Part shown: piece after piece, positions 63,601-64,000 of the stretch
Position numbering within the stretch: the stretch's first letter is position 1
Layout: every line of letters begins with the position of its first letter
Source: Arion vulgaris
Taxonomy: Eukaryota > Mollusca > Gastropoda > Stylommatophora > Arionidae
Direction: 5' to 3'
DNA: 64,000 bases
Assembly (NCBI GenBank): GCA_020796225.1
Contig: CM036762.1
Coordinates: forward strand, 15,009,786-15,073,785
Notes under the pieces: generated by a model
Databases searched by the model: none
Told to the model about the DNA's origin: nothing
The model's input: the letters and a program-made list of their open reading frames with translations, nothing else
Program-made: the position numbers and the translations under genes

Positions 63601-64000
63601 TATGTGACTAAAAACAAAATAAATATGAAGAACTAGAAATGGGAAAAAAGAGGATAAAACAATAATAATAAAAAATATACATAAAAATTTCACTCCCACT
63701 GTGGAATTGAACGTGGACCACATGCCTAAGAAGTGAGTGAACTAGCCACTACACTATGGTGGCCCTCTCATTTTCTTAACCTGTCATTTTATGTTTGCTT
63801 TCCATTTCCATAACAATATGCACAATTATTCTGTAAACTGAAAATATTCATACTTTTTGTATACTCAAGGTCTCTCAGATGTCTTTCCAGGTCACCAACA
63901 AACAACATCTTGTTTCCATATTTTAAGTATCTGGCAGCCTACAAAATATAATTTGACATCAATCACTGAAATGCTGGTCAGTAGATCAAAATGTTATTGT
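24633..64000 (-). CDS. SMCR8: SMCR8 orthologue (guanine nucleotide exchange protein SMCR8), 5' partial, 18 coding exons in window
   Basis: Exons in coding order: a 63854-63938, b 62426-62598, c 60947-61073, d 58212-58273, e 56172-56288, f 54122-54179, g 51332-51398, h 49677-49761, i 48194-48280, j 44776-46094, k 39873-40038, l 38418-38547, m 33149-33205, n 31098-31174, o 29871-29948, p 27619-27718, q 25625-25688, r 24633-24691. All have AG/GT borders, and every junction is phase-compatible except h-i. The sum is about 970 codons; vertebrate SMCR8 is about 937 aa, so the N-terminal longin part lies off the right edge. Matches to vertebrate SMCR8 (from memory) include GNKMLFVGDLERHLRDLEYT, KPREYKPVLVKTKKAKRF across d/e, VIFSVLCGRPVLVVG and LVNALAVFVP in k (DENN core), and ILSKAFLFF in o. 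SMCR8 acts with C9orf72 and WDR41 in autophagy/lysosome and Rab/Arf control (family knowledge). The introns are packed with repeats. Confidence 0.87.
24720..24905 (-). mobile_element. tRNA-like SINE, antisense
   Basis: Reverse complement has GGTGGCGAGTAGCTAGGACA and GAGGGTTCAAACCCCAGTAA, with A and B boxes at tRNA spacing, followed by TAAAAAAAAATTTCTGG. It is related to the head at 22835-22930. Confidence 0.6.
24925..25165 (-). mobile_element. SINE-D, antisense
   Basis: AGGATTGACTTCATTGCACC, CGTAGCTCCTGTAACAATCC and head AAGGCTTAGCCACAAAGACC. It is nearly complete and lies in the last SMCR8 intron. Confidence 0.87.
25625..25688 (-). CDS. SMCR8: SMCR8 exon q
   Basis: 64 nt after a T9 tract and CAG; donor GTAATG; phase 0 in, 1 out. 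Encodes YLTEIVKMSELEPHVWSDAD, matching YLAELLKLHYMQES. Confidence 0.88.
25735..25960 (+). mobile_element. LINE zinc-tail fragment with GAA 3' end
   Basis: Encodes CPCGSAEQTTEHVLQDCPCM, SSQRKECWPYNTTLHSKLHG, then runs to GCGATCGCAAAGAAGAAGAA. Its 3' end resembles the tails of SINE-A, -B and -G. Confidence 0.88.
26035..26320 (-). mobile_element. SINE-A with 10-bp target-site duplication
   Basis: The body is about 26045-26310 with the GAA tail at the left; ATATAAATTT occurs at 26035-26044 and 26311-26320. Contains the core CCTTAGTCGCCTCTTACGAC and an open frame starting MAEIRCTCPKCVEVYAFRGL in sense. Confidence 0.88.
26366..26805 (+). mobile_element. SINE-E, near full length
   Basis: tRNA-like head GGTCTTTGCGGCATAGAGG, then TGTAGGTGAGATAGAGTTCC, CCTTGGCAGTTCAAAATTGA, GGGGACCCTCACCGGTGCTA, ending CCAATCAATCAATCAA. 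The CAAT-repeat 3' end differs from the GAA tails of SINE-A, -B and -G. Confidence 0.88.
27250..27535. mobile_element. Foldback/long-TIR element
   Basis: Inverted arms of roughly 100 bp: GGCGAAACACGTAAAATCAA ... CCTTTATCAAGC on the left and GCTTGATAAAGGCC ... TTTTTCACGTGTTTCGCC on the right. The arms differ by small indels. No coding region. Confidence 0.8.
27619..27718 (-). CDS. SMCR8: SMCR8 exon p
   Basis: 100 nt, acceptor ATATTTCCAG, donor GTTTGT; one base, 33 codons. Encodes SHNPKDQRDAYCATVSAIMI, KLGVKDHDCEIIE, corresponding to SFLKLTLGLVNEDVRVVQ. Confidence 0.87.
27890..28325. repeat. About 34-bp tandem repeat, diverged, about 8 units
   Basis: Units follow GTGTCTATAAGCACATAWGR CAGAGGAAAAATGT with many changes; an unrelated stretch at 28000-28110 splits the array. 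It lies in an SMCR8 intron. Confidence 0.85.
28380..28500 (+). mobile_element. tRNA-like SINE head
   Basis: GTGAAGTTGATAACACACTT and GGGGTTTGAGTTCAGCTTGG look like pol III boxes. It runs into a SINE-G copy and is perhaps the SINE-G head. Confidence 0.45.
28500..28625 (+). mobile_element. SINE-G, sense, partial
   Basis: CCTTTACTTGTGGATCTAAA, TACCTCAGAAGTCGGAGTAA, GATGATAAGGAAAGTAACC and CAAAAATCAGTCAGAGGTAC. Confidence 0.8.
28625..28900 (-). mobile_element. LINE reverse transcriptase C-terminal fragment
   Basis: Antisense pieces shared with 6429-7000: TTTAATTTGTTGTTTCTTGA, CTTCATCTATGTTGTGACTA and AGCATTCTGCATATAGAC. Confidence 0.8.
28965..29190 (-). mobile_element. SINE-D, antisense
   Basis: GGATTGACTTAATCGCGCTG, ATAGCTCCTGCAACAATTCT, and a damaged head region at the right. 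Confidence 0.82.
29265..29760 (-). mobile_element. LINE C-terminal fragment (zinc tail)
   Basis: A 164-codon antisense frame with MSRLEQVVILRLRTRHNRLR, CTCEQAHQTAEHILQDCPEY and LHGPLCELQKTVKFIQETTL. It is one of the best-preserved tails of the HILQDCP lineage in the window. Confidence 0.9.
29871..29948 (-). CDS. SMCR8: SMCR8 exon o
   Basis: 78 nt, acceptor AACTTACAG, donor GTAAGT. Encodes LMDILSKAFLFFHSFCLGST, matching MLTQLCSKAFLYTFCHH. Confidence 0.88.
30082..30345 (-). mobile_element. SINE-B, antisense
   Basis: CTTCGAATGCTCCATATCGA, ACTTGTTAAACCACTCTTTG, CCTCAGTCGCTCTTGCGACA. A 5-bp internal duplication (AAGTA) occurs in the GTAGGCC region. Confidence 0.9.
30655..30985 (-). mobile_element. 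SINE-E, antisense, partial
   Basis: CAGTAGCTTCGATGATGATT, TTGATTGACTGATTGATAAG, CATTGCACTTCGGTGAGCAA and GCCCAGACAGCAGTTTTCCA. Confidence 0.78.
31098..31174 (-). CDS. SMCR8: SMCR8 exon n
   Basis: 77 nt, acceptor TTTTTTCTTCAG, donor GTGAGT; phase 0 in, 2 out. Encodes GQFIITLLSKRKVFQSDIQM, LSYTQ. Confidence 0.84.
31190..31255. repeat. 25-bp tandem repeat, 2.6 units
   Basis: GGTGTGTACATTGGGGAAAA followed by AACAAA, nearly identical units, directly beside SMCR8 exon n. Confidence 0.9.
31405..31842 (-). mobile_element. LINE C-terminal fragment (zinc tail), 3' part
   Basis: Antisense CGQAHQTAEHILQDHPKYDI and LCELQKTVKFIQEKTLNI, close to 29265-29760. A SINE-A splits it from 32112-32260. Confidence 0.87.
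31843..32111 (-). mobile_element. SINE-A with 12-bp target-site duplication, inserted in a LINE
   Basis: The body is 31855-32099; GTATTCCACAGT occurs at 31843-31854 and 32100-32111. The GAA tail is at the left, the head GGTAACCACTCGGCG at the right. Confidence 0.93.
32112..32260 (-). mobile_element. LINE fragment, continuation of 31405-31842
   Basis: Shares CAGTTTAGACAGTAGGG and TGTAGATCTGGCAAATTTCT with 29715-29760, showing that the two parts were contiguous before the SINE-A insertion. Confidence 0.8.
32504..32768. mobile_element. TA-flanked MITE, copy 2
   Basis: The element is 32506-32766, inverted relative to copy 1 at 16293-16550. The interior matches in reverse complement (CCTTGACCTATACTACGTCA, CGGTTCTGACTAGCTCGTCC). 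The right terminal repeat has drifted (TTAAGTTGAACACCCTG). Confidence 0.9.
32769..33005 (-). mobile_element. SINE-B, antisense
   Basis: CCACTTGTTAACCACTCTGT, GGCCAGCACATCCAATTTCC, CCTACATCAGCCACCTTTTA, with the head side at 32980-33003. Confidence 0.85.
33149..33205 (-). CDS. SMCR8: SMCR8 exon m
   Basis: 57 nt, acceptor TTTATTTCAG, donor GTATAA; phase 0 both ends. Encodes RASTVVDIEKRIITAPPYQ, matching TSILDLDNKTLRCPLYRG. Confidence 0.87.
33330..33500. repeat. About 34-bp tandem repeat, 4 diverged units
   Basis: Units resemble GAGCTAGCGACCNCACACTG TAAGTGGTT. The first two units are the most changed. Confidence 0.75.
33570..33842 (-). mobile_element. LINE post-RNase H fragment
   Basis: Nearly parallel to 42590-42790 (shared CTAATGACACCGGTTCTTTA and GTTTACCAGTATAGTGCTCT with few changes), a C-terminal part of an RNase H-bearing LINE. 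Confidence 0.75.
33845..33982 (+). mobile_element. LINE fragment, 5' half of an interrupted copy
   Basis: Encodes NKYLFNKMRNRILQCYIHPI, ILIYGS. The reading continues after an insertion at 33983-34346 with YGSESWTTNKKRQEKF. Confidence 0.8.
33973..34356 (-). mobile_element. LINE zinc-tail insertion with target-site duplication
   Basis: Body about 33983-34346. ATATGGAAGT is present at both edges. The GAA tail (reverse-complement TTCTTCTTCTTCTGCGATC) is at the left. The antisense coding remnants include a Cys-rich CACGAPKQ-like tail. Confidence 0.75.
34347..34690 (+). mobile_element. LINE C-terminal fragment, 3' half of an interrupted copy
   Basis: ESWTTNKKRQEKFLKSQRC at the start; the end (TGATCACCTATGCCAGCCGT, ACCTGATGATGATGAGAT) matches the ends at 39600-39640 and 58980-59020. 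Confidence 0.8.
34920..35185 (-). mobile_element. SINE-D, antisense, carrying a 29-bp LINE-tail insertion
   Basis: GGAATGACTTCATTGCACCG, GCACACCACCTGTTGAGAGT, CGTAGCTCCGGCAACAATTC and head AAGGTTTAGCCACAGAGATC. At 35092-35120 a foreign segment is flanked by AGAACGGCATG duplications. The head runs directly into the first satellite monomer. Confidence 0.88.
35092..35120 (+). mobile_element. 29-bp LINE 3'-end insertion
   Basis: ACCAGAGATCGCTGAAGAAG followed by AAGAAGAAC, bounded by AGAACGGCATG at 35081-35091 and 35121-35131. The sequence equals the sense 3' end of the LINE at 21465-21705 (AGAGATCGCTGAAGAAG). It is an extreme 5' truncation. Confidence 0.85.
35178..38248. repeat. 57-bp satellite array, about 54 monomers
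   Basis: The monomer contains CACAGAGATCACTATGATTA, TTAGTAACTGTTGTTTGATG and ATGATGGATGATGGAAG. It is very homogeneous; the main variants are ATCACT/ATGACT, GGAAGAAC/GGAAGCAC and a paired GATAGATGATAGAAG form. Three short monomers near 35841, 37384 and 37941 shift the frame. The array lies in the SMCR8 intron between exons l and m. The long frames on both strands (for example 35836-37404 plus and 35826-37349 minus) are products of the 57 = 3 x 19 period and are not annotated as genes. Confidence 0.97.
38418..38547 (-). CDS. SMCR8: SMCR8 exon l
   Basis: 130 nt, acceptor ATATTACAG, donor GTTTGT; one base plus 43 codons. Encodes QTVIEWTSQCLRITDLINLR, LVGMCRPERRSVDSFIPSA, matching PLHIMDFQKWKLIGLQR of vertebrate SMCR8. 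The 57-bp satellite lies in the following intron. Confidence 0.88.
38600..38710. repeat. About 44-bp tandem repeat, 2.5 units
   Basis: ATGGTACAACTACCTGATAT, then CATTACTCTATGTATGTTCT, repeated with changes. A related scrap lies at 39845-39865. Confidence 0.8.
38801..39078 (+). mobile_element. SINE-A with 10-bp target-site duplication
   Basis: The body is 38811-39068; GGTACCTTGC occurs at 38801-38810 and 39069-39078. The head CCGCCCGAGTGGTTACCAGG and the full core GTCGTAAGAGGCGACTAAGG are intact. The GAA tail is AACGCAAAGAAGGAGAAG. Confidence 0.94.
39200..39795. mobile_element. Foldback-family copy interrupted by a LINE fragment
   Basis: TTATTGTCTGACTGTATATG (left) and ATATGTTATGTCTGCCATAT ... 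GTTTTTACATGTTTTGCCAT (right) match the right half of 27250-27535. The interior 39310-39645 is LINE. Confidence 0.7.
39310..39645 (+). mobile_element. LINE C-terminal fragment nested in a foldback element
   Basis: Encodes TEVWFNRRMMRIPxTAK-like and SSFFGHVMRRGGLEHIVTTG segments, ending near GATCGCCTACGCCAGCCGAC. It is the RRMLRIPWT ... FGHVMRRxGLEH region of a LINE. Confidence 0.82.
39873..40038 (-). CDS. SMCR8: SMCR8 exon k (DENN core)
   Basis: 166 nt, acceptor TGATCAG, donor GTAAGT; two bases, 54 codons, two bases. Encodes AGVGLSEVLSNYQKIEHVIF, SVLCGRPVLVVGP and VVKLVNALAVFVPRAG. It aligns closely with IYSLLSGRTLVVLGE and KLVTALAIFVPSYG, the most diagnostic block of SMCR8. Confidence 0.92.
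40309..40631. mobile_element. TTAA-flanked MITE, piggyBac-like, no. 2
   Basis: The element 40313-40627 (315 bp) is flanked by TTAA at 40309-40312 and 40628-40631. Terminal inverted repeats CTCGTTCCACGC / GCGTGGAAAGAG have one mismatch. Subterminal CCGCACACTGCGCCA is directly repeated (40331-40345 and 40374-40388). Confidence 0.86.
40728..40985 (-). mobile_element. SINE-B, antisense
   Basis: TCGAATGCACCATATCGACC, ACAAGTAGGCCAGCACATAC, CATCAGTCACTTCTTTCAAC, TATTCTTTGCTCCCTTGCTG. Confidence 0.88.
41040..41310 (-). mobile_element. tRNA-derived SINE, single copy in the window, antisense
   Basis: Reverse complement begins GTAGCCCGTCTGCCCAGCGT (tRNA-like) with box B GCGGGTTCAATTCCGCGGAT, then a GC-richer body including CACCGAGTCGAAGAGCTG. 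It shares no core with SINE-A to -G. Confidence 0.6.
41521..42345. repeat. 30/31-bp minisatellite, about 27 units
   Basis: Two unit classes: GTTTCCATTTATCTAAAAAT followed by ATTATATGAA (30 bp) or by ATAAAATGGAA (31 bp). Classes occur in blocks. Both edges carry GCTCATAAATAAAAT plus GTCTTTCCATTTATC, so the flank itself is duplicated. It lies in the SMCR8 intron between exons j and k. Confidence 0.95.
42560..42990 (-). mobile_element. LINE RNase H domain fragment
   Basis: Antisense FIFVPGHAGVKGNEHADRLA is the C-terminal RNase H1 motif (PGHxGxxGNExAD). The frame continues GMAAVQSGRAMDQADIINSL and ends with LMDILRERSEHLWTNLFD. It is the best RNase H remnant in the window. Confidence 0.9.
43105..43905 (+). 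mobile_element. SINE-E interrupted by a LINE fragment
   Basis: Head GAGGTCTCTGTGACGTAGAG at 43105. The body resumes at 43535 (TTGGGATATTTTTCCAGAGA, AATTGAGAAGAGCAGGCTGG) and ends CCAATCAATCAATCAA. The interruption is 43178-43522. Confidence 0.9.
43166..43534 (-). mobile_element. LINE 3'-end insertion with 12-bp target-site duplication
   Basis: The body 43178-43522 is flanked by ATTTGTGGAGCC (43166-43177, 43523-43534). Antisense coding: RRRRWRWIGHVMHMETGSDT, RWTPEGRRKHGRPKTTWRRT, EQELKEMNHSWNTIQRKAMN. The frame is open through the insert, so it is relatively young. Confidence 0.93.
43985..44155 (+). mobile_element. SINE-G, sense
   Basis: CTGTATGGCTGGGGACATTG, ATAATAAGGAAAGCAGGTTT, AAAAATCAGTCAGAAGTGCC, TGAATTCATAGCGGGTGAAT, then the tail GCAAGAAGAAGAAG. 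Confidence 0.88.
44350..44645 (+). mobile_element. LINE C-terminal fragment
   Basis: Encodes SIARQARFGTHREIG, then RERKDWKKFVEDLCSVGS. It is paralogous to 17901-18215, with a GAAGAT-repeat 3' end. Confidence 0.85.
44776..46094 (-). CDS. SMCR8: SMCR8 large exon j (disordered acidic/Ser-rich linker)
   Basis: 1319 nt; acceptor TTTGATTTCAG, donor GTAAGT. It encodes 439 residues rich in Ser, Asp, Glu and Asn, starting ANAFQSDPPSPEKEFSLL and ending QRLSERCETAVTED. There is no globular domain. The SDSDVSSVFTASS stretch resembles the TSYVSSVASTSS just before the C-terminal DENN half in vertebrates. The frame stays open upstream to 46189 only because it reads into an antisense SINE-G tail. Confidence 0.85.
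46175..46325 (-). mobile_element. SINE-G, antisense, beside SMCR8 exon j
   Basis: Tail side CTTCTTCTTCTGCATTTGCC, then GGCATTAGCCATGACGTCTG and CTTGCCATGCAGGCAGGCCT, CTTCACAGGTGTTGAGC. It starts 80 bp upstream of the exon j acceptor. Confidence 0.82.
46640..46760 (+). mobile_element. tRNA-like SINE head
   Basis: GTCTGTAGAGCTAGGCAATG and CGGTTTGAATCCTGTGTTTG have A/B-box character; no body family recognised. Confidence 0.45.
46775..47125 (-). mobile_element. LINE zinc-tail fragment
   Basis: Antisense CTYGQSIQKVEHIL follows MNRLEQVVFFCTLKQDTMDG. A short in-place duplication gives two CTGG/CTYG segments (ICTGGDNSSAICTYG). It is related to 29265-29760. Confidence 0.82.
47126..47696. other. Apparently single-copy intron sequence
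   Basis: AT-rich. No repeat family, tandem array or splice-bounded exon candidate seen. Confidence 0.4.
47697..47855 (-). mobile_element. SINE-G, antisense, unexpanded form
   Basis: TTCTTCTTCTGCATTCACCC, CGCCTAGTATGGCGCTTCTG, GGCCTGCTTTCCTTATTATC, AGTATCCCCCGCCATACACG, CTCCAACTGCAGAGGTATTA. It carries the single-unit version of the segment amplified at 5256-6384. Confidence 0.9.
48194..48280 (-). CDS. SMCR8: SMCR8 exon i
   Basis: 87 nt, acceptor CACTGAACAG, donor GTCAGT; one base, 28 codons, two bases. Ser/Tyr-rich: FKSAYSGSSLYGLQGDSSPS, SYHTYESQ. It joins exon j in phase (Ser codon split AG/T). Confidence 0.74.
48495..48745 (+). mobile_element. SINE-D, sense
   Basis: GGGTCTCTGTGGCAAAGTGG, TTTAAATCCTTGGGTGCTGT, GGAGATCCACAGGACTTTCG, AATACACTCGGCAACTTGCA, ending AATGAAGTCAATCCTTTGCC. 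Confidence 0.87.
48876..48919 (-). CDS. Candidate missing SMCR8 exon between h and i
   Basis: 44 nt between GATTGTTCAG and GTATAA, phase 0 in and 2 out, exactly the phases required. Encodes FQVPDKLSMNQLRK. There is no family similarity to support it, and the donor is weak. It lies in a 44-codon open stretch between two SINEs. Confidence 0.25.
48955..49125 (+). mobile_element. SINE-E, 3' end only
   Basis: CATCTCTCACCATCTTTATT, GAGGACCCTAGCCGGTGCTA, TGAGATCTTCCTATGTAAGA, GATGGTCCTATCAATCAA. 5' truncated. Confidence 0.82.
49305..49530 (+). mobile_element. tRNA-derived SINE (Arg-tRNA-like head)
   Basis: The head GGATCGTTTGGCCAAATGGATAAG... has box A TGGCCAAATGGATAAG and box B GGTTTCAATCACTG. 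The body contains CATCTCAACCTGACACGTTT. Mismatched stems and the degenerate box B exclude a functional tRNA. Confidence 0.6.
49677..49761 (-). CDS. SMCR8: SMCR8 exon h
   Basis: 85 nt, acceptor TGTTACAG, donor GTGAGT; one base in, phase 0 out. Encodes KRSKVDTTGEIENCGSMLYS, YHCGSLGS. It does not join exon i in phase, so a small exon of 3n+2 nt is expected between them. Confidence 0.65.
49859..50522 (+). mobile_element. TTAA-flanked MITE, piggyBac-like, no. 3, with transposase-like 5' remnant
   Basis: The element 49863-50518 (656 bp) has perfect 15-bp inverted ends CACTTTCGCTGCCAC / GTGGCAGCGAAAGTG. The right flank is TTAA (50519-50522); the left is ATAA (49859-49862), one change from TTAA. About 210 bp inside, an ATG opens MDDVADE then stops. 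Further on an acidic stretch (SDSVKTNSEYDMNLNCDSRD) reads like the disordered N-terminus of a piggyBac transposase (inference). It is probably an internal-deletion derivative. Confidence 0.87.
50523..50905 (-). mobile_element. LINE reverse transcriptase C-terminal fragment
   Basis: Antisense copy paralogous to 6429-7000 and 23770-24165. GAAGAGGTTTCTAGAACGGG, GGTAATCTGCTTATGTGGCT and AGACACTTCATCTCTGCAGT are shared. Confidence 0.85.
51010..51265 (+). mobile_element. SINE-D, sense, near full length
   Basis: GGAGGTCTCTGTAGCTAAGT, GGTCAGGTGTTCAAATTCAG, CCAGAGATCCCAAGGATTTT, AATACTCTCGTCAGGTAGCG, ending TGCAATGAAGTCAATCCTTC. Confidence 0.9.
51332..51398 (-). CDS. SMCR8: SMCR8 exon g
   Basis: 67 nt, acceptor TTTGACTAG, donor GTAAGT; two bases, 21 codons, two bases. 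Encodes PSNISISHGQCVTGNFLSEV. No specific family motif is visible, but both neighbouring junctions are in phase. Confidence 0.72.
51505..51945 (-). mobile_element. LINE zinc-tail fragment with GAA 3' end
   Basis: The tail (antisense TTGCTTCTTCTTTGCGATCA) is at the left. TCTTGCAGGACATGTTCTGT and CAGTGCCACAGGGACACAGA encode the CxC...EHVLQDCP region inverted. Confidence 0.82.
51946..52165 (-). mobile_element. SINE-C, antisense, diverged
   Basis: GGTACCCATTTGCGGCTGGA, TTGACCTAAGAGCTGTTTGT, GGATTGAATCGAGATCATTC, and head ACTAACCACTATGCTAACAT. Confidence 0.75.
52385..52670 (-). mobile_element. LINE C-terminal fragment
   Basis: Antisense RIRIRQLRFFGHIMRRGGLE, HLMTAGKIQGRRDRGMQSEM, LDRLTSW. It is the RQLxFFGHIMRRxGLEHLxxTGKIxGRRxRG region, well preserved. 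Confidence 0.9.
52818..53102 (+). mobile_element. SINE-C with 16-bp target-site duplication
   Basis: The body is 52834-53086, flanked by TATACAGTAGTGAGAG (52818-52833, 53087-53102). The head includes AGTATAGTTGTTAGCAAACT and GGTTCAGTTCTACAG; the tail is GGCTCCTTTT. The A-rich tail common to other SINEs is absent. Confidence 0.93.
53135..53320 (+). mobile_element. LINE zinc-tail fragment with GAA 3' end
   Basis: Encodes LQDCPMCVLPRKECWPYNTT, VHSKLHGIRDEFQ and ends AGCAATCGCAAGAAGAAGAA, the same 3' end as 25735-25960. Confidence 0.88.
53325..53645 (+). mobile_element. LINE C-terminal fragment
   Basis: A plus-strand reading starting KLETFENKCLKGIANFLFSD gives, after frame slips, WIRHVCCMPVGTLVRTALQW-like and GKRSPGRLKETWEKI segments. 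Confidence 0.75.
53750..53985. repeat. Imperfect direct duplication, two copies about 170 bp apart
   Basis: ACAAAGCAGATATAACAATA followed by ATTCTGGAACA at 53770-53800 recurs at 53931-53962 with a few changes. Confidence 0.7.
54122..54179 (-). CDS. SMCR8: SMCR8 exon f
   Basis: 58 nt, acceptor CTTATTTCAG, donor GTAAGT; phase 0 in, 1 out. Encodes YFMRDMAMLELEKTESRLF, continuing the MFRGDLCYLLTSQIDRALL segment of the family. Confidence 0.84.
54241..54735 (+). mobile_element. LINE reverse transcriptase C-terminal fragment
   Basis: Encodes ATYGCESWTITQKLRMKIQS, FETKCYRKILRIPWTEKERT and INNILYRKITYFGHIKPGKN. Only two visible frame slips, so this is one of the younger LINE remnants here. Confidence 0.92.
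54870..54990 (-). mobile_element. SINE-G relic, antisense
   Basis: CTGCTATGAATTCAAGTGTA and TCTGACTGACTGAGTTTCCT follow the SINE-G tail-side order; strongly diverged. Confidence 0.5.
55040..55145. repeat. Foldback-family relic
   Basis: TTCTTTGCTTGATACAAGTC and ATAAAACTGTCATAATTTGT resemble the right arm of 27250-27535. Confidence 0.5.
55200..56000 (+). mobile_element. LINE RNase H fragment interrupted by a SINE-G
   Basis: Plus-strand pieces MSMIRKVKTGIV and GNERADRLTGMA (RNase H GNExADxL motif) run up to 55378. The sequence resumes at 55720 as TGMAMITEGAAMDQ, directly continuing the frame context. It is the same domain as 42560-42990. Confidence 0.82.
55364..55734 (-). mobile_element. SINE-G, full length, with 15-bp target-site duplication
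   Basis: The body is 55379-55719, flanked by GACTGGCATGGCTAT (55364-55378 and 55720-55734). On the minus strand it starts with a tRNA-like head (GTAGCTCGGCCTGCTAGC, box B GGGTTCGAACCTACTG) and ends in poly(A) (T20 on plus). This copy defines the 5' end of SINE-G. Confidence 0.94.
56172..56288 (-). CDS. SMCR8: SMCR8 exon e
   Basis: 39 codons, phase 0 at both ends, acceptor CCTTCTACAG, donor GTTAGT. Encodes PVLVKTKKAKRFNAPLRGLH, ELCSWGAKEGMRKLTHIHE. It matches the LKTLEELC ... LSHIEH stretch of vertebrate SMCR8. Confidence 0.9.
56740..57065 (+). mobile_element. SINE-C interrupted by a small LINE-tail piece
   Basis: ACAGTCGTTAGTGCACTTGC, GGTTCGAAAATACTC, ACTGTAGTGGTTCTCATGTT, CAACAGGATACCTGACAAAC, resuming at 57000 with GAGCCATTAGTCAAAGAAAA and ATATACCTCATAGTA. 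The 56925-56998 piece (ATCTCTTCTTGACCTGATGC) is LINE 3' sequence also seen near 50520 and 23815. Confidence 0.8.
57370..57565 (-). mobile_element. LINE tail fragment
   Basis: TGCTCCTCATGGAGTATAGG, CAACAGCTGTTCACCACTTT, GCTTTCCAGGATAGTCCAGT: the inverted counterpart of 22140-22260. Confidence 0.82.
57745..58130. repeat. About 33-bp tandem repeat, 7 units plus one outlier
   Basis: CTGACTCCTATACAGAACTA followed by TATACTGCCTA(G/C). It is contiguous at 57752-57985, with another unit at 58102-58132. The A/C and G/C variants alternate between units (AGCTGA / ACCTGA). Confidence 0.92.
58212..58273 (-). CDS. SMCR8: SMCR8 exon d
   Basis: 62 nt, two bases plus 20 codons, donor GTAAAC. Encodes GHLKEQRMSLLSLFKPREYK. 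Joined to exon e it gives KPREYKPVLVKTKKAKRF, matching RPAYTPKLIKAKSTKCF of vertebrate SMCR8. Confidence 0.86.
58325..58575 (-). mobile_element. SINE-B, antisense
   Basis: Tail CTTCTTCTTCTTCTTATCAA, then CACTTGTTAAAACACTCTTT, ACCTCAGTCGTCTTTTACCA, TATTCTTTGCTCCCTTCG. Confidence 0.88.
58660..58765. repeat. Foldback-family relic (left arm)
   Basis: AAACTATGTAGCAAATGTGA and CAAAGTACAGTAGTTTTATG match 27240-27300. Confidence 0.6.
58790..59030 (+). mobile_element. LINE C-terminal fragment
   Basis: A decayed copy of the LINE end at 34690-34880 (TACCATGGCATGGAAGATTG, TTGTGGAAATTCATGATCGT). Confidence 0.65.
59075..59715 (+). mobile_element. SINE-E interrupted by a SINE-G
   Basis: Head TTTCCTCTGTGACGTGGAGG. 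The body resumes after 59425 (AAAATCGATAAGATTAGGCT, CATCAGGGACCCTCGTCTGT) and ends GGTCCTAGCAATCAA. Confidence 0.82.
59235..59425 (-). mobile_element. SINE-G nested in SINE-E
   Basis: CACCCACTATGAATTCAGGC, CTGACTGATTTTTGTATGAA, GCTTGCTTTCCTTATCGATC, TAATTTAGATCCCCAAGTAA. Confidence 0.82.
60108..60890 (+). repeat. Dispersed repeat R, copy carrying a SINE-A insertion
   Basis: The two halves (60108-60217 and 60729-60890) join to match 7000-7130 in reverse complement. Its function is unknown; an open reading was not found. Confidence 0.75.
60206..60740 (+). mobile_element. SINE-A with a second SINE-A nested in it; 12-bp target-site duplication
   Basis: The outer insertion 60218-60728 is flanked by AGATTTCCACAT (60206-60217 and 60729-60740). 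The outer copy breaks near 60371 after TTTAGGGGCCTACC. A complete inner copy (60372-60627, head CCCGAGTGGTTACCGGGC, tail GAACACAAAGAAGAAGAAGG) follows, then the outer copy resumes at GGCATATCAAACTAATGTGC and ends ACGCAAAGAAATAAA. Confidence 0.92.
60947..61073 (-). CDS. SMCR8: SMCR8 exon c
   Basis: Phase 0 in, 1 out; donor GTAAGT is strong. The acceptor ATTAG at 61074-61076 lacks a good pyrimidine tract, and the better-looking TCTACAG 15 nt upstream leads to a stop. Encodes RLGSSHWKGRAFQRSSPASH and HDDWFNDMPALDKLNMK. The 3' part is secure, the start less so. Confidence 0.72.
61310..61550 (+). mobile_element. SINE-F, sense
   Basis: GCAGTAGTGAGCTCAATCAC, TTGAAACTCTGCAGCCAGC, AATAGACCTCACTGTTCAGA, GCAATGGCAAACTACTGAAC, GATGGCAAAGTCCTGTAAAG. 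Confidence 0.87.
61569..61870 (+). mobile_element. SINE-C, full length, with 13-bp target-site duplication
   Basis: The body is 61582-61857, flanked by AAAGGCAACATGG (61569-61581 and 61858-61870). Head AGAGCCGCTGTAGCGTAGTT, box B GGGTTCAGCTCCCGC, tail GGTTCC followed by about 17 T. It is the cleanest reference copy of the family. Confidence 0.95.
61875..61960 (-). mobile_element. LINE fragment
   Basis: GGGTCTTCCACATTTTTACT and CCATCTCAGTGCAGTTTTCG are shared with 43320-43390 (antisense RWTPEGRRKHGRPK region). Confidence 0.75.
61961..62425. other. SMCR8 intron sequence without recognised repeat
   Basis: AT-rich. A minus-strand frame continues past exon b into the intron (62160-62405) but has no similarity and follows a strong donor. 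Confidence 0.4.
62426..62598 (-). CDS. SMCR8: SMCR8 exon b
   Basis: Acceptor TTTTGTTTCAG, donor GTAAGT; two bases complete the split codon, then 57 codons. A helical, charged segment (FLLNQVSKIRLKNMTESNSQ, ENELYKALHMIQESNMEIKQ, TLSIFKPLL) takes the place of the coiled region after LDYTRTVL in vertebrates. Confidence 0.87.
62715..62965 (+). mobile_element. SINE-B, sense
   Basis: Head GTTACCGGGGCTCACACAGG, core GTCGTAAGAGGCGACTGAGG, GAAATTGGATGTGCTGGCCT, GTGGTCGATATGTTGCTTCT. It shows the sense order of the family. Confidence 0.9.
63200..63445 (-). mobile_element. SINE-B, antisense
   Basis: TTCTTCTTCTACGAACGAAC, ACAAGTAGGTCAGCACATCT, CTCAGTCGCCTCTTACGACA, CTTTGCTCCCCTTGCGAGCA. A deletion has removed part of the middle. 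Confidence 0.9.
63455..63675. repeat. Foldback-family relic
   Basis: AGTACTGTGATGTTTCAACC and AGTCTGAAAATAAATTCCAA match the left half of 27250-27535 in order, with AACTAGAAATGGGAAAAAAG at the end. Confidence 0.6.
63690..63775 (-). mobile_element. SINE-C head, antisense
   Basis: CACTGTGGAATTGAACGTGG and GTGAACTAGCCACTACACTA followed by TGGTGGCCCTCTC: the reverse complement of the SINE-C tRNA-like head only, 85 bp from SMCR8 exon a. Confidence 0.8.
63854..63938 (-). CDS. SMCR8: SMCR8 exon a
   Basis: Acceptor TTATATTTTGTAG, donor GTATGA; phase 0 in, 1 out. Encodes AARYLKYGNKMLFVGDLERH, then LRDLEYTK. It aligns with CLKTGNRKAFAGELEKKLKD of vertebrate SMCR8 and anchors the identification. More 5' exons must lie beyond 64000. 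Confidence 0.88.
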